Assembly (NCBI RefSeq): GCF_027943255.1
Contig: NC_072893.1
Location: 4,526,001 to 4,590,000 of the forward strand
From: Anastrepha obliqua
Taxonomy: Eukaryota; Arthropoda; Insecta; Diptera; Tephritidae
DNA: 64,000 nt
Direction of reading: 5' to 3'
The notes beneath the pieces were generated by a model. It worked only from the letters and a program-made list of their open reading frames with translations, made no database searches and was not told the DNA's origin. Below are positions 21,885 to 33,289 of the stretch, piece by piece. The position numbers were made by a program, and so were the translations under genes. The first letter of the stretch is position 1; the number at the start of each line of letters is the position of its first letter.

Positions 21885-22142
21885 ATAATTATGACTTTAA
21901 TAAACAAAAAAATTTTTGGTTCTTTGTATTCAGGTCACTGACGCCGATGCTACAATGCCCGCCGAATTGAGTGTACATCCGCCATTTTAAATGATTAAAA
22001 CAAGAAACAAAAATTTATTATTTTAATGTATATACAAATAAACTGAATGCCAATTTTGAAAAAAATATATTGACTTCTTCATTTTAAATAATTTTAATGA
22101 AAATCATGGAAAATATGACCATTTACAACCGTATCTGTCCCC
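21885..22142 (+). mobile_element. Truncated copy of the TTAA-flanked element
   Basis: The right part of the 693-bp element at 30013-30705 is repeated here: AGGTCACTGACGCCGATGCT, TGAGTGTACATCCGCCATTT, TTCTTCATTT and the terminal GTATCTGTCCCC followed by TTAA (22143-22146). A 30-bp block around GAAGCCCCGCAGCGACC in the 30 kb copy is absent. The left end and its TTAA are missing. Confidence 0.8.
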
Positions 22143-22947
22143 TTAACAATTCACAATTTGGATCTGTCTATTAAGTCAGACCTTCGACTTTGGTTTAGGG
22201 CTGATAAGCCTAAGTAAATTATTTTTTCTTTAAACAAGGGTAGAACAGCATTCTTAATTTTTAACTTTAAAATCGGTATCTTTGCTTAATAAGAGGAAAT
22301 TACGGAAATGGTTCTTTTTAATCGTTTATTCAATATCAGTTTACAATGATTTTTGAACTTTGAATAGATTTCTTCCCTCCTTCCATACCTCGTTCTCAAC
22401 GCTTCTCTTAATTACTGAAGTCTCCAAGGATAATCTCCTTTATTAAGGTCATCCAAACTGCATTTATCATCTGCACTATCCCATGCAGCGTCCCTTTCAT
22501 TTTTGTGTTTTTGATTTTGTATCCTTGGCCAGATATATTTCAACGAAAATAATATATTATATAAATTGTTTGGAAGGTCTCCAACAATCAAAATAATAAC
22601 TTAATTTTACAACTCAAACATAAAGTGGAGCAGTAATGAAAATATGGAAATAATTTCTTTGATGAATTAATACATATTTTGTGCAGTATCCTTTTGCACT
22701 AAGTATAACTTAAAGATGACGTTGCATTGAGTCTACTAGAGTTTTGCTGGCATCTCTTGGAATATTTTCTCATATCTCTTCTATGGTTGATTTTAGGTAA
22801 TTTTTACCACTAATCTGCCGTTTGCGGAATTCTCTTTCAATGTGTGTCTTTCGAGTACTTAATGGGATTGAGCCCGCCACCATATTTCACAGTACCAACC
22901 ACATCAGACCCTTCTTCAGATAAAACAGCGACCATTCCACCCAACTA

Positions 22948-24533
22948 CAGTGAAATTCCCCATTACGGACAGTCCTTATAACCGGACAGCTCCAATAACC
23001 GGACAAATTTTGGGCACACAGGTTTTTCATTCATTTTTTCATACAAATATCATCCTAATAAACGGACACTCTAATAACCGGACGCGGACAATGTATTTCA
23101 AACCATTTTCATAAAAAAATTTCTCATAAACGGACAAAATTCAAAAATATCACAAGCAAGCTTGTTGTTCATTATAAAAATGAAATAGGTGATTCCCCTT
23201 TTAACATGTATGCACACATTCAAGTCCTGTGTTTTAAATTAAGAGTAGTTTTCCATTTAGTTTGTTAAGTCAGTTGCATGCGAATGGTTGCGTTCAAAGT
23301 TCGTAATAATATGGCGCCGAAAAAGAAGGTACTTTCTATTAAAGAAAAAATGGAAATTATTAATGTTTTCGAAAAAGATAAATTATCAGTACACGTTTCT
23401 TTTGCTTTGAAAGGTTCAATATTGGCAAAACACTAGCTGCTGAAATCAATAGAAATAAAGAAAGAATTCGTTCTAAATGGGAGTCTGGAGTTAATGTTCA
23501 TCAAAAGCGAAGCTTTCTTAAAGAAGGCGGCTCTGAAATAGACAAGATGTGTTTTAATTGGTTCGCTAAGGCTAGAAGTCAAAACATTCCGATTTCTGGT
23601 CCCATTTTGAAAGCAAAGGCAATGGAAATTGCAGGCAAACTGGGTGTACCGAATTTTAATGCTTCAGATGGATGGTTAAACAAATGGCGAATAAGGAATA
23701 ATGTTGCTTTCAAATGCGTATCTGGTGAAGCTGCAGATGTAAACCAGGATGGTGTCGAACAGTTTAGGACAAAACTGCCATCTCTGTTGACCGGTTACAA
23801 GCCTCAAGACATTTACAACGCAGAAGAAAGTGGGATTTTTTTCGTGCCTTACCTGACAAAACCCTCGCTCTTAAATCCGAAAAATGCGTGGGCGGTACAC
23901 TATCAAAGGAAAGACTCTCAATTTTGTTCTGTGCTAACATGGCTGGAGATAAGGAGCTGCTTTTGGTTATAGGTAAAGCAGCCCGACCTCGATCTTTTAA
24001 ACATGTTCCAATCGCAAAACTGCTAGTGGATTGGAAGTCTAATAAAAAAGCATGGATGACTCAAGAAGTAATGAGTGAATGGCTGCAGCAGTTCAATCGA
24101 AGAATGAAAGCCCAGAATCGAAAAATTATCTTGTTTTTAGATAACGCGACTTCTCACCCAAAGGAATTAAACTTAACCAACATAAAAATTATTTTCTTGC
24201 CGCCAAATACAACGGCAGTTAGCCAACCCCTTGATCAAGGTATAATCCAAAATTTTAAAACTTTGTATAGAAGCTTAGTTTTAAAACACTAGTATTGAAA
24301 TGTAAAGACTTGTAGAATGTACATTAATCGATATATGTACATATATGTATTTATATGTAATACTAAAGTATGCAAATATTCTTTACTTCCAAAAATTTCT
24401 TAAATAAACTATGTACAATACAATTTATATGTGTGGTATATATTTTTTGACTTCATCCCTTATAAGCGGACATCTCCCATAGCCGGACAAAAACACTGCG
24501 ACGGTGAGTGTCCGGTTATAAGGAATTTCACTG
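22948..24533 (+). mobile_element. pogo/Tigger DNA transposon, 1586 bp
   Basis: Termini are CAGTGAAATTCC at left and GGAATTTCACTG at right, each beside TA (22946-22947 and 24534-24535), the pogo target site. Inside both ends the word ATAACCGGACA or AAACGGACA is repeated: at least five copies on the left, three on the right. Such subterminal repeats are plausible transposase-binding sites. The transposase frame inside is broken. The element sits inside the Tc1 relic at the codon region SKFNI, so it is younger than that relic. Confidence 0.95.
23311..24292 (+). pseudogene. pogo/Tigger transposase, two frameshifts
   Basis: Starting at the ATG at 23311 (MAPKKKVLSIKEKMEIINVF), it has a CENP-B-type N-terminal helix-turn-helix and then a second DNA-binding domain (SDGWLNKWRIRNN). 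A DDE domain follows: YNAEESG, GGTLSKERLSILFCANMAGD, KIILFLDNATSHPKEL and SQPLDQGIIQNFKTLYRSLV. One frameshift lies near 23410. A second lies in the T7 run at about 23835, where eight Ts would restore the frame. The first catalytic position reads Glu where pogo proteins have Asp (NADESG). The second and third Asp are intact. The frame stops after LVLKH, earlier than in full-length relatives. Host-nuclease recruitment or domestication is not suggested. Confidence 0.93.
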
Positions 24534-25335
24534 TATATTGAATTTCGACTCTTCGGTGTTGCTCCAAAATTTATTCAAATTGCTAATGTATTCTTTAGCA
24601 TAGTTGACCATTTTACTGACAGTAATCCTTGAAAGCAGGGGACTTTTTGTAGAAGTGTGCGCTTCGTTTCTGTACAGAAAATTTTTGAGAATTTGTGGGT
24701 GTACGTCCACAATTGAGGAATTGTTAAGTGATTTTGCAGTATTAACTACAACAATTTTCGTGCTCTCGTTTACTTAAAATTCTTCTCTTGGCCATATTTG
24801 GGTTAATTTAAGAAACTTTCCAATACCCCTTCTTCAAAGGAAAAAAGGGGTTTCGTTACATTTTTTTCAATATATTAAACACTGTTGACTTGGAGTTTTT
24901 CAAATTGCCACGATTTGATGCACACTCTTGCCTTCGGAATGGTTTTTCACCACCATTTCTTTTAAATCACTTTATGTTTGTTGATTCAGCTTCACTCTTA
25001 AAAACTTACAACGTCAATTGCAAAATGTGAGAAATAAAATTAACTTTTGCAGTTCACTTATGAAAAAATACGGAACACCCATAGTTTACTAAAATTCGCT
25101 AACAAATTTGGATGTTACGTTTTTTGATTCACTTCGAAAAATTATGCTATTGAAGTTATTACTTAAGTAAACGGAGTTAGCGATAATATTAAAACAACAA
25201 TTATGCGTACTGAATAGTGAAAAACCAAATATGTTCAACACAATTGGATTCTTAAAAATCTGTGAATAATTTCTTTTATTATATAAATTTGAATTCATGG
25301 AATGACGGTGTTCCAGCTTCTTTTTGGTTCACTTT

Positions 25336-28300
25336 ATGCATAAATTAAATATTGAGTAATAGGAAATAGCTCAGAACTCAAAATTAACCTCTCGTGTGCA
25401 CGGAAACACAGAGGATCTTACTTTAATAATGTCCTGCTTGTGCTTTCAGCGGAGCTTTCAGTGAGAGTTAAAGCCGTGATGAAACGGTTTTTACAGGTGT
25501 GACCAAGATCAGACCAGCGAATTTGAGAGAATCGGCTGATTGGCTGACATAACCGGAGTCAACGCCTGATTGGACGAGTGTGTGAATATATGTGAAATGA
25601 GCGGCCAGAATTCGGCAGCCGAAGTTACTCTCACAATTTTCTTGTTCACCATATTTAATTGTTAGCCCTTGAAAATTCAGTATCCTTGAATAAAAGGTTA
25701 GTGGTGCAATGCTTACAATAAGTTGCAAACAACTAAAATGTGACTTATATTTTTTCGGCAAAAAATAACGGTTAAAATTTTACTTTTATTTTGTTTTTAT
25801 TAAAAATAGCAGCTCACATTTTCATAGCAATATAACACTTTTTAATTAAAGTAAGTTTTTAAAAACTCTTCTGGTGTTACAATACCCGGTTTGAGCCAAT
25901 ATGGACCGATTGTGCGATTATGTCCTTTTAACATTTATTTTTGACTGGAAAATGAAAATGGAATTTTAATTTTTTTTCCATCAAAAAAAAGGGAGATAAA
26001 TTTCAACGTTTATTTCTGCCCCAACAAACTAAAATTTAAAAATTTTGAGACAACATGCGCGTTATATTGGATATCTCTAAAAAAGTTAAAGTTCGACTAC
26101 TTCTTCATTTGCTGCCTGCGCGTACCAAAAGCACTTGAGTATAATAAATACCCTCCTACATATCCCCGCCTCTTCCTTACGTTTCTTTTTCTTGCGGCGT
26201 TTTTACGGTTTTTGGTTGCAATGCTACATCTGCCAACTGCTTCGGCACTCCTTGCAGATTTTTTCTTCACTGCTGACTTTCGTTCGCCATGCAATAGTCT
26301 GACCGAATGCCATTAACCAGGTGTTTATGCGCTGTTTATAGCTTCGACGTCGATAGCCGAGACAAACCTTACGAGCAGTAGACTGCGCACTCCAGCCGCA
26401 GCGATTGCTTATTTATTGATATTCCTTAACGATGACATTTTGTATGTTTGCTTGAGTGTGTCCTTGAAAGTATGTATGTGTATATGTGCCTGCCGATGAA
26501 CGATTCTTCATTGGCATTAATATTGTAAGACCAAGCAGTCTGCGTCTTGTCCTGGATTTTTATTGGAGTTTGTCAAAGAATAATTTGCATTAAATTGCTG
26601 TGGTTCATGAAATTTACGACTACCGGCCATTGTGAGTTTAATGTTCCCTATTTGACTTGTTGATTATTATATTTGTTTACATCTCGCCAGCACTTGCTAT
26701 GGCAATTTGGAAAGGTCTGTTGACTTTGGTACATTTTATTACTTCTTTATGGCGGGCAAGACATTTTTATGGCACTATTTTTTCGTGGAATGCGGCTTTT
26801 TAACGTTATTGTTAATGAATTTGTTATTCAAGGCTTGCAGCGTGGCTTTAGTAATTGATTTTCAACGACATTCGAAGATTTCTCAGAATTTAATACATAC
26901 ATATTGTACAACCATACACAGTGCAACAGAAGTGAGTTAAGAGGGAGAGAGAGAAAGTGCAAGAACTATCGCTCAAATTATTGCATATTTTATGCTTACC
27001 GAAATATTGGTCTAGCCGCATTTGTGCTGAAATAAGCGCTGCCCTTCAATTCAAGTCTAATAAACTTCCGATATAACTTCGAATAAATAAGTGTGCAGAT
27101 GCCCGCCAGCTTTAAGCACTACCCACATGCAAGACTCACTAAACACTTAAGGGCTTGTGATAAATGCAAATAGTTAAAAACAAATTCCTGGCGCTTTGTA
27201 CAGACTTTAACTTAATATCGACGATTTAACTTGAAACACTTAACCATCCACGTACGCTTGGCAAATCCACATACAAAAGCTTGCAAGCGCAAATCCACGA
27301 AGACTGTAGCTCCAGCTTTAAATCACTTAAGCAAACTCGCTCCCACTCTCCCACGCCCATTTGTCACTGCATTTCTCTCTGCCAAAGCTGGCCTGTTCTC
27401 CTTTGATTTATGCAGGTTTGTGCTGGCGGTGCAACAAATACATTGAAGATCAGCTTCAGCTCAGTTTCGTGAGCTCTAATTGTGGAAACCAGCAAGCAGC
27501 AGGAAACGAAAAATAAAAACAAAAAATAAACAAACGGCGATTTAGGGAATTATAGTGATATATCAGAAATCAGCAGACAGGCACTCCAATAGCTTTGATT
27601 TCGTTCTGTGTGTGTGTATGAGTGTACTTGTGTAAAAGTGCACTGCTGACTAAAAAATGGTAAAGAAAAGCTGGGCACCTTATTTTGCGTTCGGCTGACT
27701 TTACGGTTGCCTCCAATTTTGGGTGGGTAGCTTTAACTTCTTGAGGTACCTCTTAGCATCGGTCTGATTTTATGGATACTTTTGCATTTACATTAAGGAA
27801 TATCAGAATATTCGCTGCTATTGGCGCGTGCTTTTTCAAGGTTTTTGCATCATTCGACGGAATAATTCGCGAACAAGAACTCTCTCTGTTCACAGAGAAC
27901 GGAATAATCCACAATAAATTACTTTTTTTGTTAAATTTTGAGGAAAGTAAATTGTTGTGGTAATCCTGTAACATTATTTTTCATTACAAAAACAGTAAAA
28001 GCCTTGCAACTCAAGATATTGTGGACGCAAGGTATTTTAAGTACATCATGCATTTCGATCGGTGCTACAAATGGTGTAATTGTTAAGAGAATAAATTCGA
28101 GTTTCCCAACGACAAGCTGAGTACTTCTGAATAATGGAATTCGTGTGACTTCTGAATAATAGAATCAGTGAATTGTAAGTAGTAAAAAACATTGCGGCAA
28201 GTGTTGCTAGCAAGAAAAAATAATATAAAAAATGAAAATTAGGAAATTGGACTTTTATGGTGTGGTAAGAAGTTTAGTGAGAAAGTTAGTTGTTTATAAA

Positions 28301-28449
28301 AAAACTCTGAGATGAAATCATATGGACCATATGAATACCTCCAGCTATGCATTTTAGAAGTTTGATACGAGAGTTTGAAATATCTGAGCAGTATAATGAG
28401 GCCATAGTGCATAAGCGTTACGGCTCAAAAATTTAAATATGCCATCGCT
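25336..28449. other. Unassigned stretch
   Basis: No gene recognised. It contains a second copy of a dispersed 49-bp repeat, an imperfect palindrome CCGTGATGAAACGG near 25472, an Arg/Lys-rich minus frame at 26097-26294 without motif, and a TG run near 27610. Otherwise it is AT-rich non-coding sequence. Confidence 0.45.
25512..25561 (+). repeat. Dispersed 49-bp repeat, copy 2
   Basis: This is the partner of 17738-17786 in the opposite orientation, starting ACCAGCGAATTTGAG and ending AACCGGAGTCA. Identity is high in the core CGGCTGATTGGCTGACATAA. Confidence 0.7.
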
Positions 28450-28985
28450 TAAGTCGGTTTTTTTTTTTTGCTGTGAGGATGGGTTAAAAATGCCTTCGCA
28501 CCATACGAGTATAGGAACCGTCGTGAATGTCTGTGTGGTGACTGCATTAAAACATGCTTCCTCTTCTTTCGTATGTTTCCCTTAACCCCGGGACTGCTGC
28601 CGCATTGCTTCGAGGTAGAAATCAAAGACGGAATACTAAGGGTCGCCTGCATTGAAAAAAATATTCTTAATGTTCTTCACCACCAGAGCTGTTCTCCCCT
28701 TGTTCCACCTTTCGCATTTGAAGCAAGTGTGCTCTGCATCATCGTACTCAGTATCTCTATAAATACAATTTGGTAGTTTCACAATTCCTATTCACCACAA
28801 ATACTTGTGAAAGGGCCCGCGTCCAGACAAAAACTGTGTGAGGCAACTTCAACTTCACCACGCTTTCTTTCTACTCACTTTTTTTAAATCGGGTGTTAGT
28901 CTCGCTGTCCATTTGACGTACTACTCAGAGTTTCATATAGTTTTCCAAAGTGTAAGCAAATGAAATATAATGTCGGAGAAGCATG
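28450..28985 (-). pseudogene. LINE C-terminal relic, R1/LOA-like
   Basis: The minus strand reads EVAS-type HGEVKL.. then HTVFVWTRAL, then DDAEHTCFKCERWNKGRTAL and, after a stop, VFDFYLEAMRQQSRG. The Cys-His pattern before a Trp-rich segment (C..C...EH.....C..W) is the zinc-knuckle-like end of R1/LOA-lineage polymerases. The catalytic domains are absent. It ends near a poly-T tract at 28456 (a poly-A tail on the minus strand). Confidence 0.7.
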
Positions 28986-30008
28986 GTCCTGGAGATTTTT
29001 GCCTCCCATCACCGTTTGCGCTCTTGTGCTGGAAATCTATAGGAATGGTTCCGCTGATAACTAAAACCGCTGCTTCTGACACTGTTCAGTATGAAGAAGC
29101 TACTATGAGAACGGCAGTGCGTTGCACAGATTGCAAAGTTTTTCGCCGGCATTTCAGCCTTAGCGAATTTGCCCATATTTCGTGTACATTAAAAGCTCTC
29201 GCTTGCTCTGAGTTGGACCTCTCAGGTTTGCTATGAGCTTACATGCCGCCTACTTTGGCAGCTCTTGTGGCAGCATGATTTATATGCACCCATGAAGTTA
29301 AGTCTAGTTGCACTTTAAGTTAGGCGAAAAGTGCGGAGTGAGATGCAATGCTGGAAAAGTGAAATATATATACAATATTTTATGCAAATATTCATATGTT
29401 ACTCAAAAAAGGCAGAAACTACCGTTACGAATAGTCCATACGTCCAGAAGTTTACGCTCATCGCCAATAAACTGTCTAACTCTTATCAGCTTTACTTTTA
29501 AACCAAGAAAAGCTATTGTTGACTCTTCTTGCACTACGCACCAATCCATGTAAATAATCAGAATAAAATCGATCGGCAAATAGCAAAGTTAAATATACAT
29601 AGTTTGCTGATTTTGCCTAACCACCGGTTTTTCGTTTTTTAAAGTTTGAAAATATGCACCCTTCTGATTCATTATTTCAGCTTCAAAAGCAAGATTATCA
29701 ATTAAGGGCATTTATATGATGTTGGCGTTAGTGTTTGCCTTAAGCTAATTGAATAAGCAGAATAAACAGTTTTCCTTCAAAAAGCTAGAAACATGAAGCA
29801 AAATTGTTTGGTACGATGTAATTTACGGAAGAATAAAAGGAAGCGAATTCAGATAAGGTGGTGTCAATTATACGAGTAAAAAAAAATAGGGAGCTATTGC
29901 CAAATCTTATTCAACAGAGGTAAGCTACCAAAGCATCTCTCAATACCAGTAGAATTCGAAACGTGAAGATTGATTCACAGAGAAAGCACAACTTCCTTAA
30001 TCACATCG
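28986..30008. other. Unassigned stretch
   Basis: No gene or element recognised. The small plus-strand frames at 28970-29236 and 29308-29553 have no motif. Confidence 0.45.
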
Positions 30009-30012
30009 TTAA

Positions 30013-30705
30013 GGGGACAGCTACCTGTTTTTTTCATAAAATGTTAATATAATTCTTTAAGAATATGTCAAAAAATTTTTAGAACGTAAATTTAAGTATT
30101 TCTTATATTACAAATCGTCAACCGTGACGACTCTATTCTTTGCGTTCGAGCGCTGGGAGAGGTTGAATTTCCATGTATTCAAACTTTAGAGGCGTTTTTC
30201 TTAAAACTATATTTTTCGAATTGGTGTACACGATAACTCGAAAAGTTATTGACCGATCTCACTGAAATTTTGCACACATTTTTTCTATAATATTATTTTC
30301 TATGTGAATTTACAATTCGAAAATTTTTCGAAAAAATAATTTTTTCGAAGGAAAATTCATTTTTTTGAAGCATATTATTCCGTGAATTATTTTTTCCATT
30401 TTTTTAATTCATATAGAAATTTTGACATTAGTAAGCAAAAAAATGTTTGGTTTTTTGTATTCAGGTCACTGACGCCGATGCTACAACGCCCGCCGATTGA
30501 GAAGCCCCGCAGCGACCTTCCTGGAAGAACTGAGTGTACATCCGCCATTTTAAATGATTAAAATAAAAAAAAAAAAAATATGTATATTATTTTAATGTTT
30601 AAATAAACTGTATTGAAGAATTGAAGAAAATATATTAACTTCTTCATTTCAAAGAATTTTAATGAAAATCAGGGAAAATATGGCCGTTTACAGGTATCTG
30701 TTCCC
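30013..30705. mobile_element. 693-bp non-autonomous element with TTAA target sites
   Basis: TTAA stands at 30009-30012 and 30706-30709. Just inside are inverted termini GGGGACAGCTACCTG and CAGGTATCTGTTCCC, which match at 13 of 15 positions. No coding capacity is visible; the interior is AT-rich with several poly-A and poly-T blocks. TTAA duplications are the hallmark of piggyBac and also of Kolobok transposons. The G-rich start is unlike the usual C-rich piggyBac tip, so assignment is open. A partial relative lies at 21885-22142. Confidence 0.88.
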
Positions 30706-30884
30706 TTAAAATAAGCACGCAGTGCGATAGAAGCAAATGAATCGAAAACATTACTAAAGAAGCACAGGCGCCAAATGAGACACACCGAACTTTTATAAAT
30801 CAGTGAACTTTTATAAACCAGCAAGCTAATAGTAGAATGGATCATTTGTCTCCTCAGCTATCAAGCGACGTTTAGAAAAACTTG

Positions 30885-31395
30885 TACAAAACACAGCTCT
30901 CTAACTTCGATGGAAGCAGTCATCTAAAATGCAATTACTAGATACGCAGAAAACGATGACGTTCGGATACAAGGCCTCTCCATACAAGAAATAACAGTTG
31001 CAATGGTAGCACTAAAAGCCAATAAGGCGCATGACATTGATAACATAACCTATTACTAGCGCTAAGCTCACCGAAGGCCTCGGGCAAACATAACCGGCAT
31101 CAGGCGAAAATAAGGAAAATGTTATCAACAAAATTCCAAAATAGCCTTAAATAAGGCTTCCGGCTCTCTCCAACTCTGTTCAGCATTGTCCCAGATATCC
31201 TCCTGGGTTAGACTCTAGTTAATCAGAGAGGCAGCCGACGATATTTGTATCCTCGCGCACATCTACGCCGTGAGCACTATCGATACTGGCATCCAAAGTG
31301 GGACTCAACATCACTGTCTGTAAACCCAAGGTCATGCGCATAAAGGCAAATAGCACCCGTCAAGCTTTTTCTTTATGGGTATTATAAGGTGAATT
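30885..31395 (+). pseudogene. LINE reverse transcriptase relic
   Basis: In shifted frames the plus strand reads ENDDVRIQGLSIQEITVAMV, ALKANKAHDIDNI, LSPTLFSIVPDILLG, NQRGSRRYLY and AADDICILAHIYA. This follows the RT order of a LINE: fingers region (ALKNNKAPGID), QG.LSPTLF and the YADD box, here AADD. Long deletions and stops are evident. The clade is not certain. Confidence 0.7.
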
Positions 31396-33278
31396 TTATT
31401 TAATTCATTTAATTACAATAAGAAAGTACAGACGAAGTAGCGGTAGGCAGGTTATCCAGCTGAAGAGTTTTTTGCTGAATTTTTTCATTTTTCTAGAAAT
31501 ATTCCTTTGGACGTTGCTCTAGCGCAAAGCGATTAAGTTCCCGAGGAGATATGGTAGAGGGTGTCTACTCCCTTTTGAGCGCGAGATAGCTGTCAGTATC
31601 AAAATATCTGATTTAAAATTAAAGCCCGCCCTTTCGTTTTCGCTCTTGAATTTCTATGTGGTGTCAGTTCTACTCAGATATCAACTTTAGAAGGTTTTTA
31701 TTTAATGCAAACTTGGTTACAAATTCAATTACACAAAATTCTAACACTTCCATTCTTCGTTGTAGCTTTCGAACAAACTTTATTTAAAACGTTTGACTCA
31801 CATTGCGCAGTTACAATGTTGACAGCATAGCTCCTGCGCCCGTCGACTTGCCATTGATCTATGCGCAGCTGTCCATGGATGAGATGCCGTTGCCGTCCAG
31901 CCGATTGAACAGAATAAATTTAAGAGTAACTGAAAAATTCTTTGCAACTTTCCGCTATTAAAAGTTCGTCGAAATTCTGCTTTACCCTGCAGCTTCCCTC
32001 CCTCTTCTCAGCCATCCTGCAACATTGTCCACTACTCTGACATCTCTTCGGTCATCACACTTTCACCAATTCATACCATTTATTCTCTGCAGTTTTCATT
32101 TCATTTCACATACATATGTAGATGGCTGTCTATGCGGCTAGTTGACTGAATATTTTTGCCTTTTCAATGTTAAATTGCGCATTGTTGGAAATTTCATTTC
32201 GTTTTATTTGCCTTTCACCAACGCTGCACGGCGATAGAGTGATAGGCAATGCAATGCGATAGCATATTGCAACGATTTTGAATTCGATTCGATTGAATGG
32301 TCGCCGATTAAAAGGTCAGTGGAATATTCAAAATGGATGCCGACGGCTGGAGGGTGTGTGGCAGAATGTGGAGAATACTGTGAGCGCTGTGGCAAACACA
32401 AAACGTATGAAATATTACTGACTGCACCCGAGAGATCAAAGCGAAATCGTATGATTGAGCAAGCGCTCAAACAATGTGGCAGCCTTGGAGTGCGCATAGA
32501 AACAGAGCTGTGATTACGGCTACGCTTTCCTCATTGCTTTTATTGATGTTCGGAGTGAATGTAAATTGCAGTTGAAATTGTCGCTTCACAAGGCAATAAA
32601 ATTTGAATGATAATTCAGTTTTGGAACTGAAATTCCACAGCACAAAGTTTCCATTTTGCAATGCAGAAATACCGAACTCTGCACCTGCTATAAATAAATT
32701 ACTCTACAGCACTTTGATATGACGACGCAAAATCAATTTTACTCTTCCCTCTTACAATCAATAAAGTTACTCATACGCCCCATTGTACAGCTGACGAACT
32801 TCATCGAACATTGAAGAAATTGCCAAAGTTTCGAGCTATTTTCATTACTGATAAGGCAATCACCACAAATTTTGAGGAACATGCTATGGGAAGTCAAAGG
32901 CGAAAATAAAACGAAAACTCGCTTTGCAACTTTGCTATTGAGTCATTTTCGCATCTTCTTCATAGCTACTGCGGCTGCTGCTGCTGTTGCTTCGGGCTTC
33001 CAAACTGAGATGAAACTACGACAACGCACACAAGTGCAAGCACGATGAGCGGTACATTACCTAACGGTTGTTTATATACAACTTGCCAGCAGTTTGTTGT
33101 ACAAATAACGAAGTGACAAAAGCGTGTCGAAACTTTTAACGGCTTTTCAATGCATTTGGAGTGGCGGAGATGCAAGCATTAATGCCAGTTAATGGCGGAG
33201 CGGAGCAACAATTAAAAAGTGTACTCGATACATGAAAGTTCAATTACTGAAAAGTGCAAAGATAGCACTGGATAGAGA
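31396..33278. other. Unassigned stretch
   Basis: No gene recognised. Short frames on both strands at 32204-32661 and 32966-33175 overlap each other and have no motif. It forms the left flank of the RTE insertion. Confidence 0.45.
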
Positions 33279-33289
33279 GTGCAAATAAT

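Larger units (their letters stand above)
22618..25335 (-). pseudogene. Decayed Tc1-type transposon, split by pogo
   Basis: On the minus strand from the right there is EMVVKNHSEGKSVHQIVAI (helix-turn-helix), VDVHPQILKNFLYRNEAHTS, PLLSRITVSKMVNYAKEYIS and ESKFNI just before the pogo insertion. Beyond it come VGWNGRCFI, GTVKYGGG and, after an internal deletion, LNPIKY, EREFRKRQISGKN and STIEEIWENIPRDASKTLVD. This is the full Tc1 order. GGG is joined directly to LNPI, so the segment holding the second catalytic Asp is deleted. Partial inverted repeat words remain at the outer edges: CATAAAGTGG at left, CACTTTATG at right. It is old. Confidence 0.88.

Noticed and set aside
26097..26294. Arg/Lys-rich minus frame as a nuclear protein
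   Set aside because: Composition alone suggested it; no conserved motif or supporting context.
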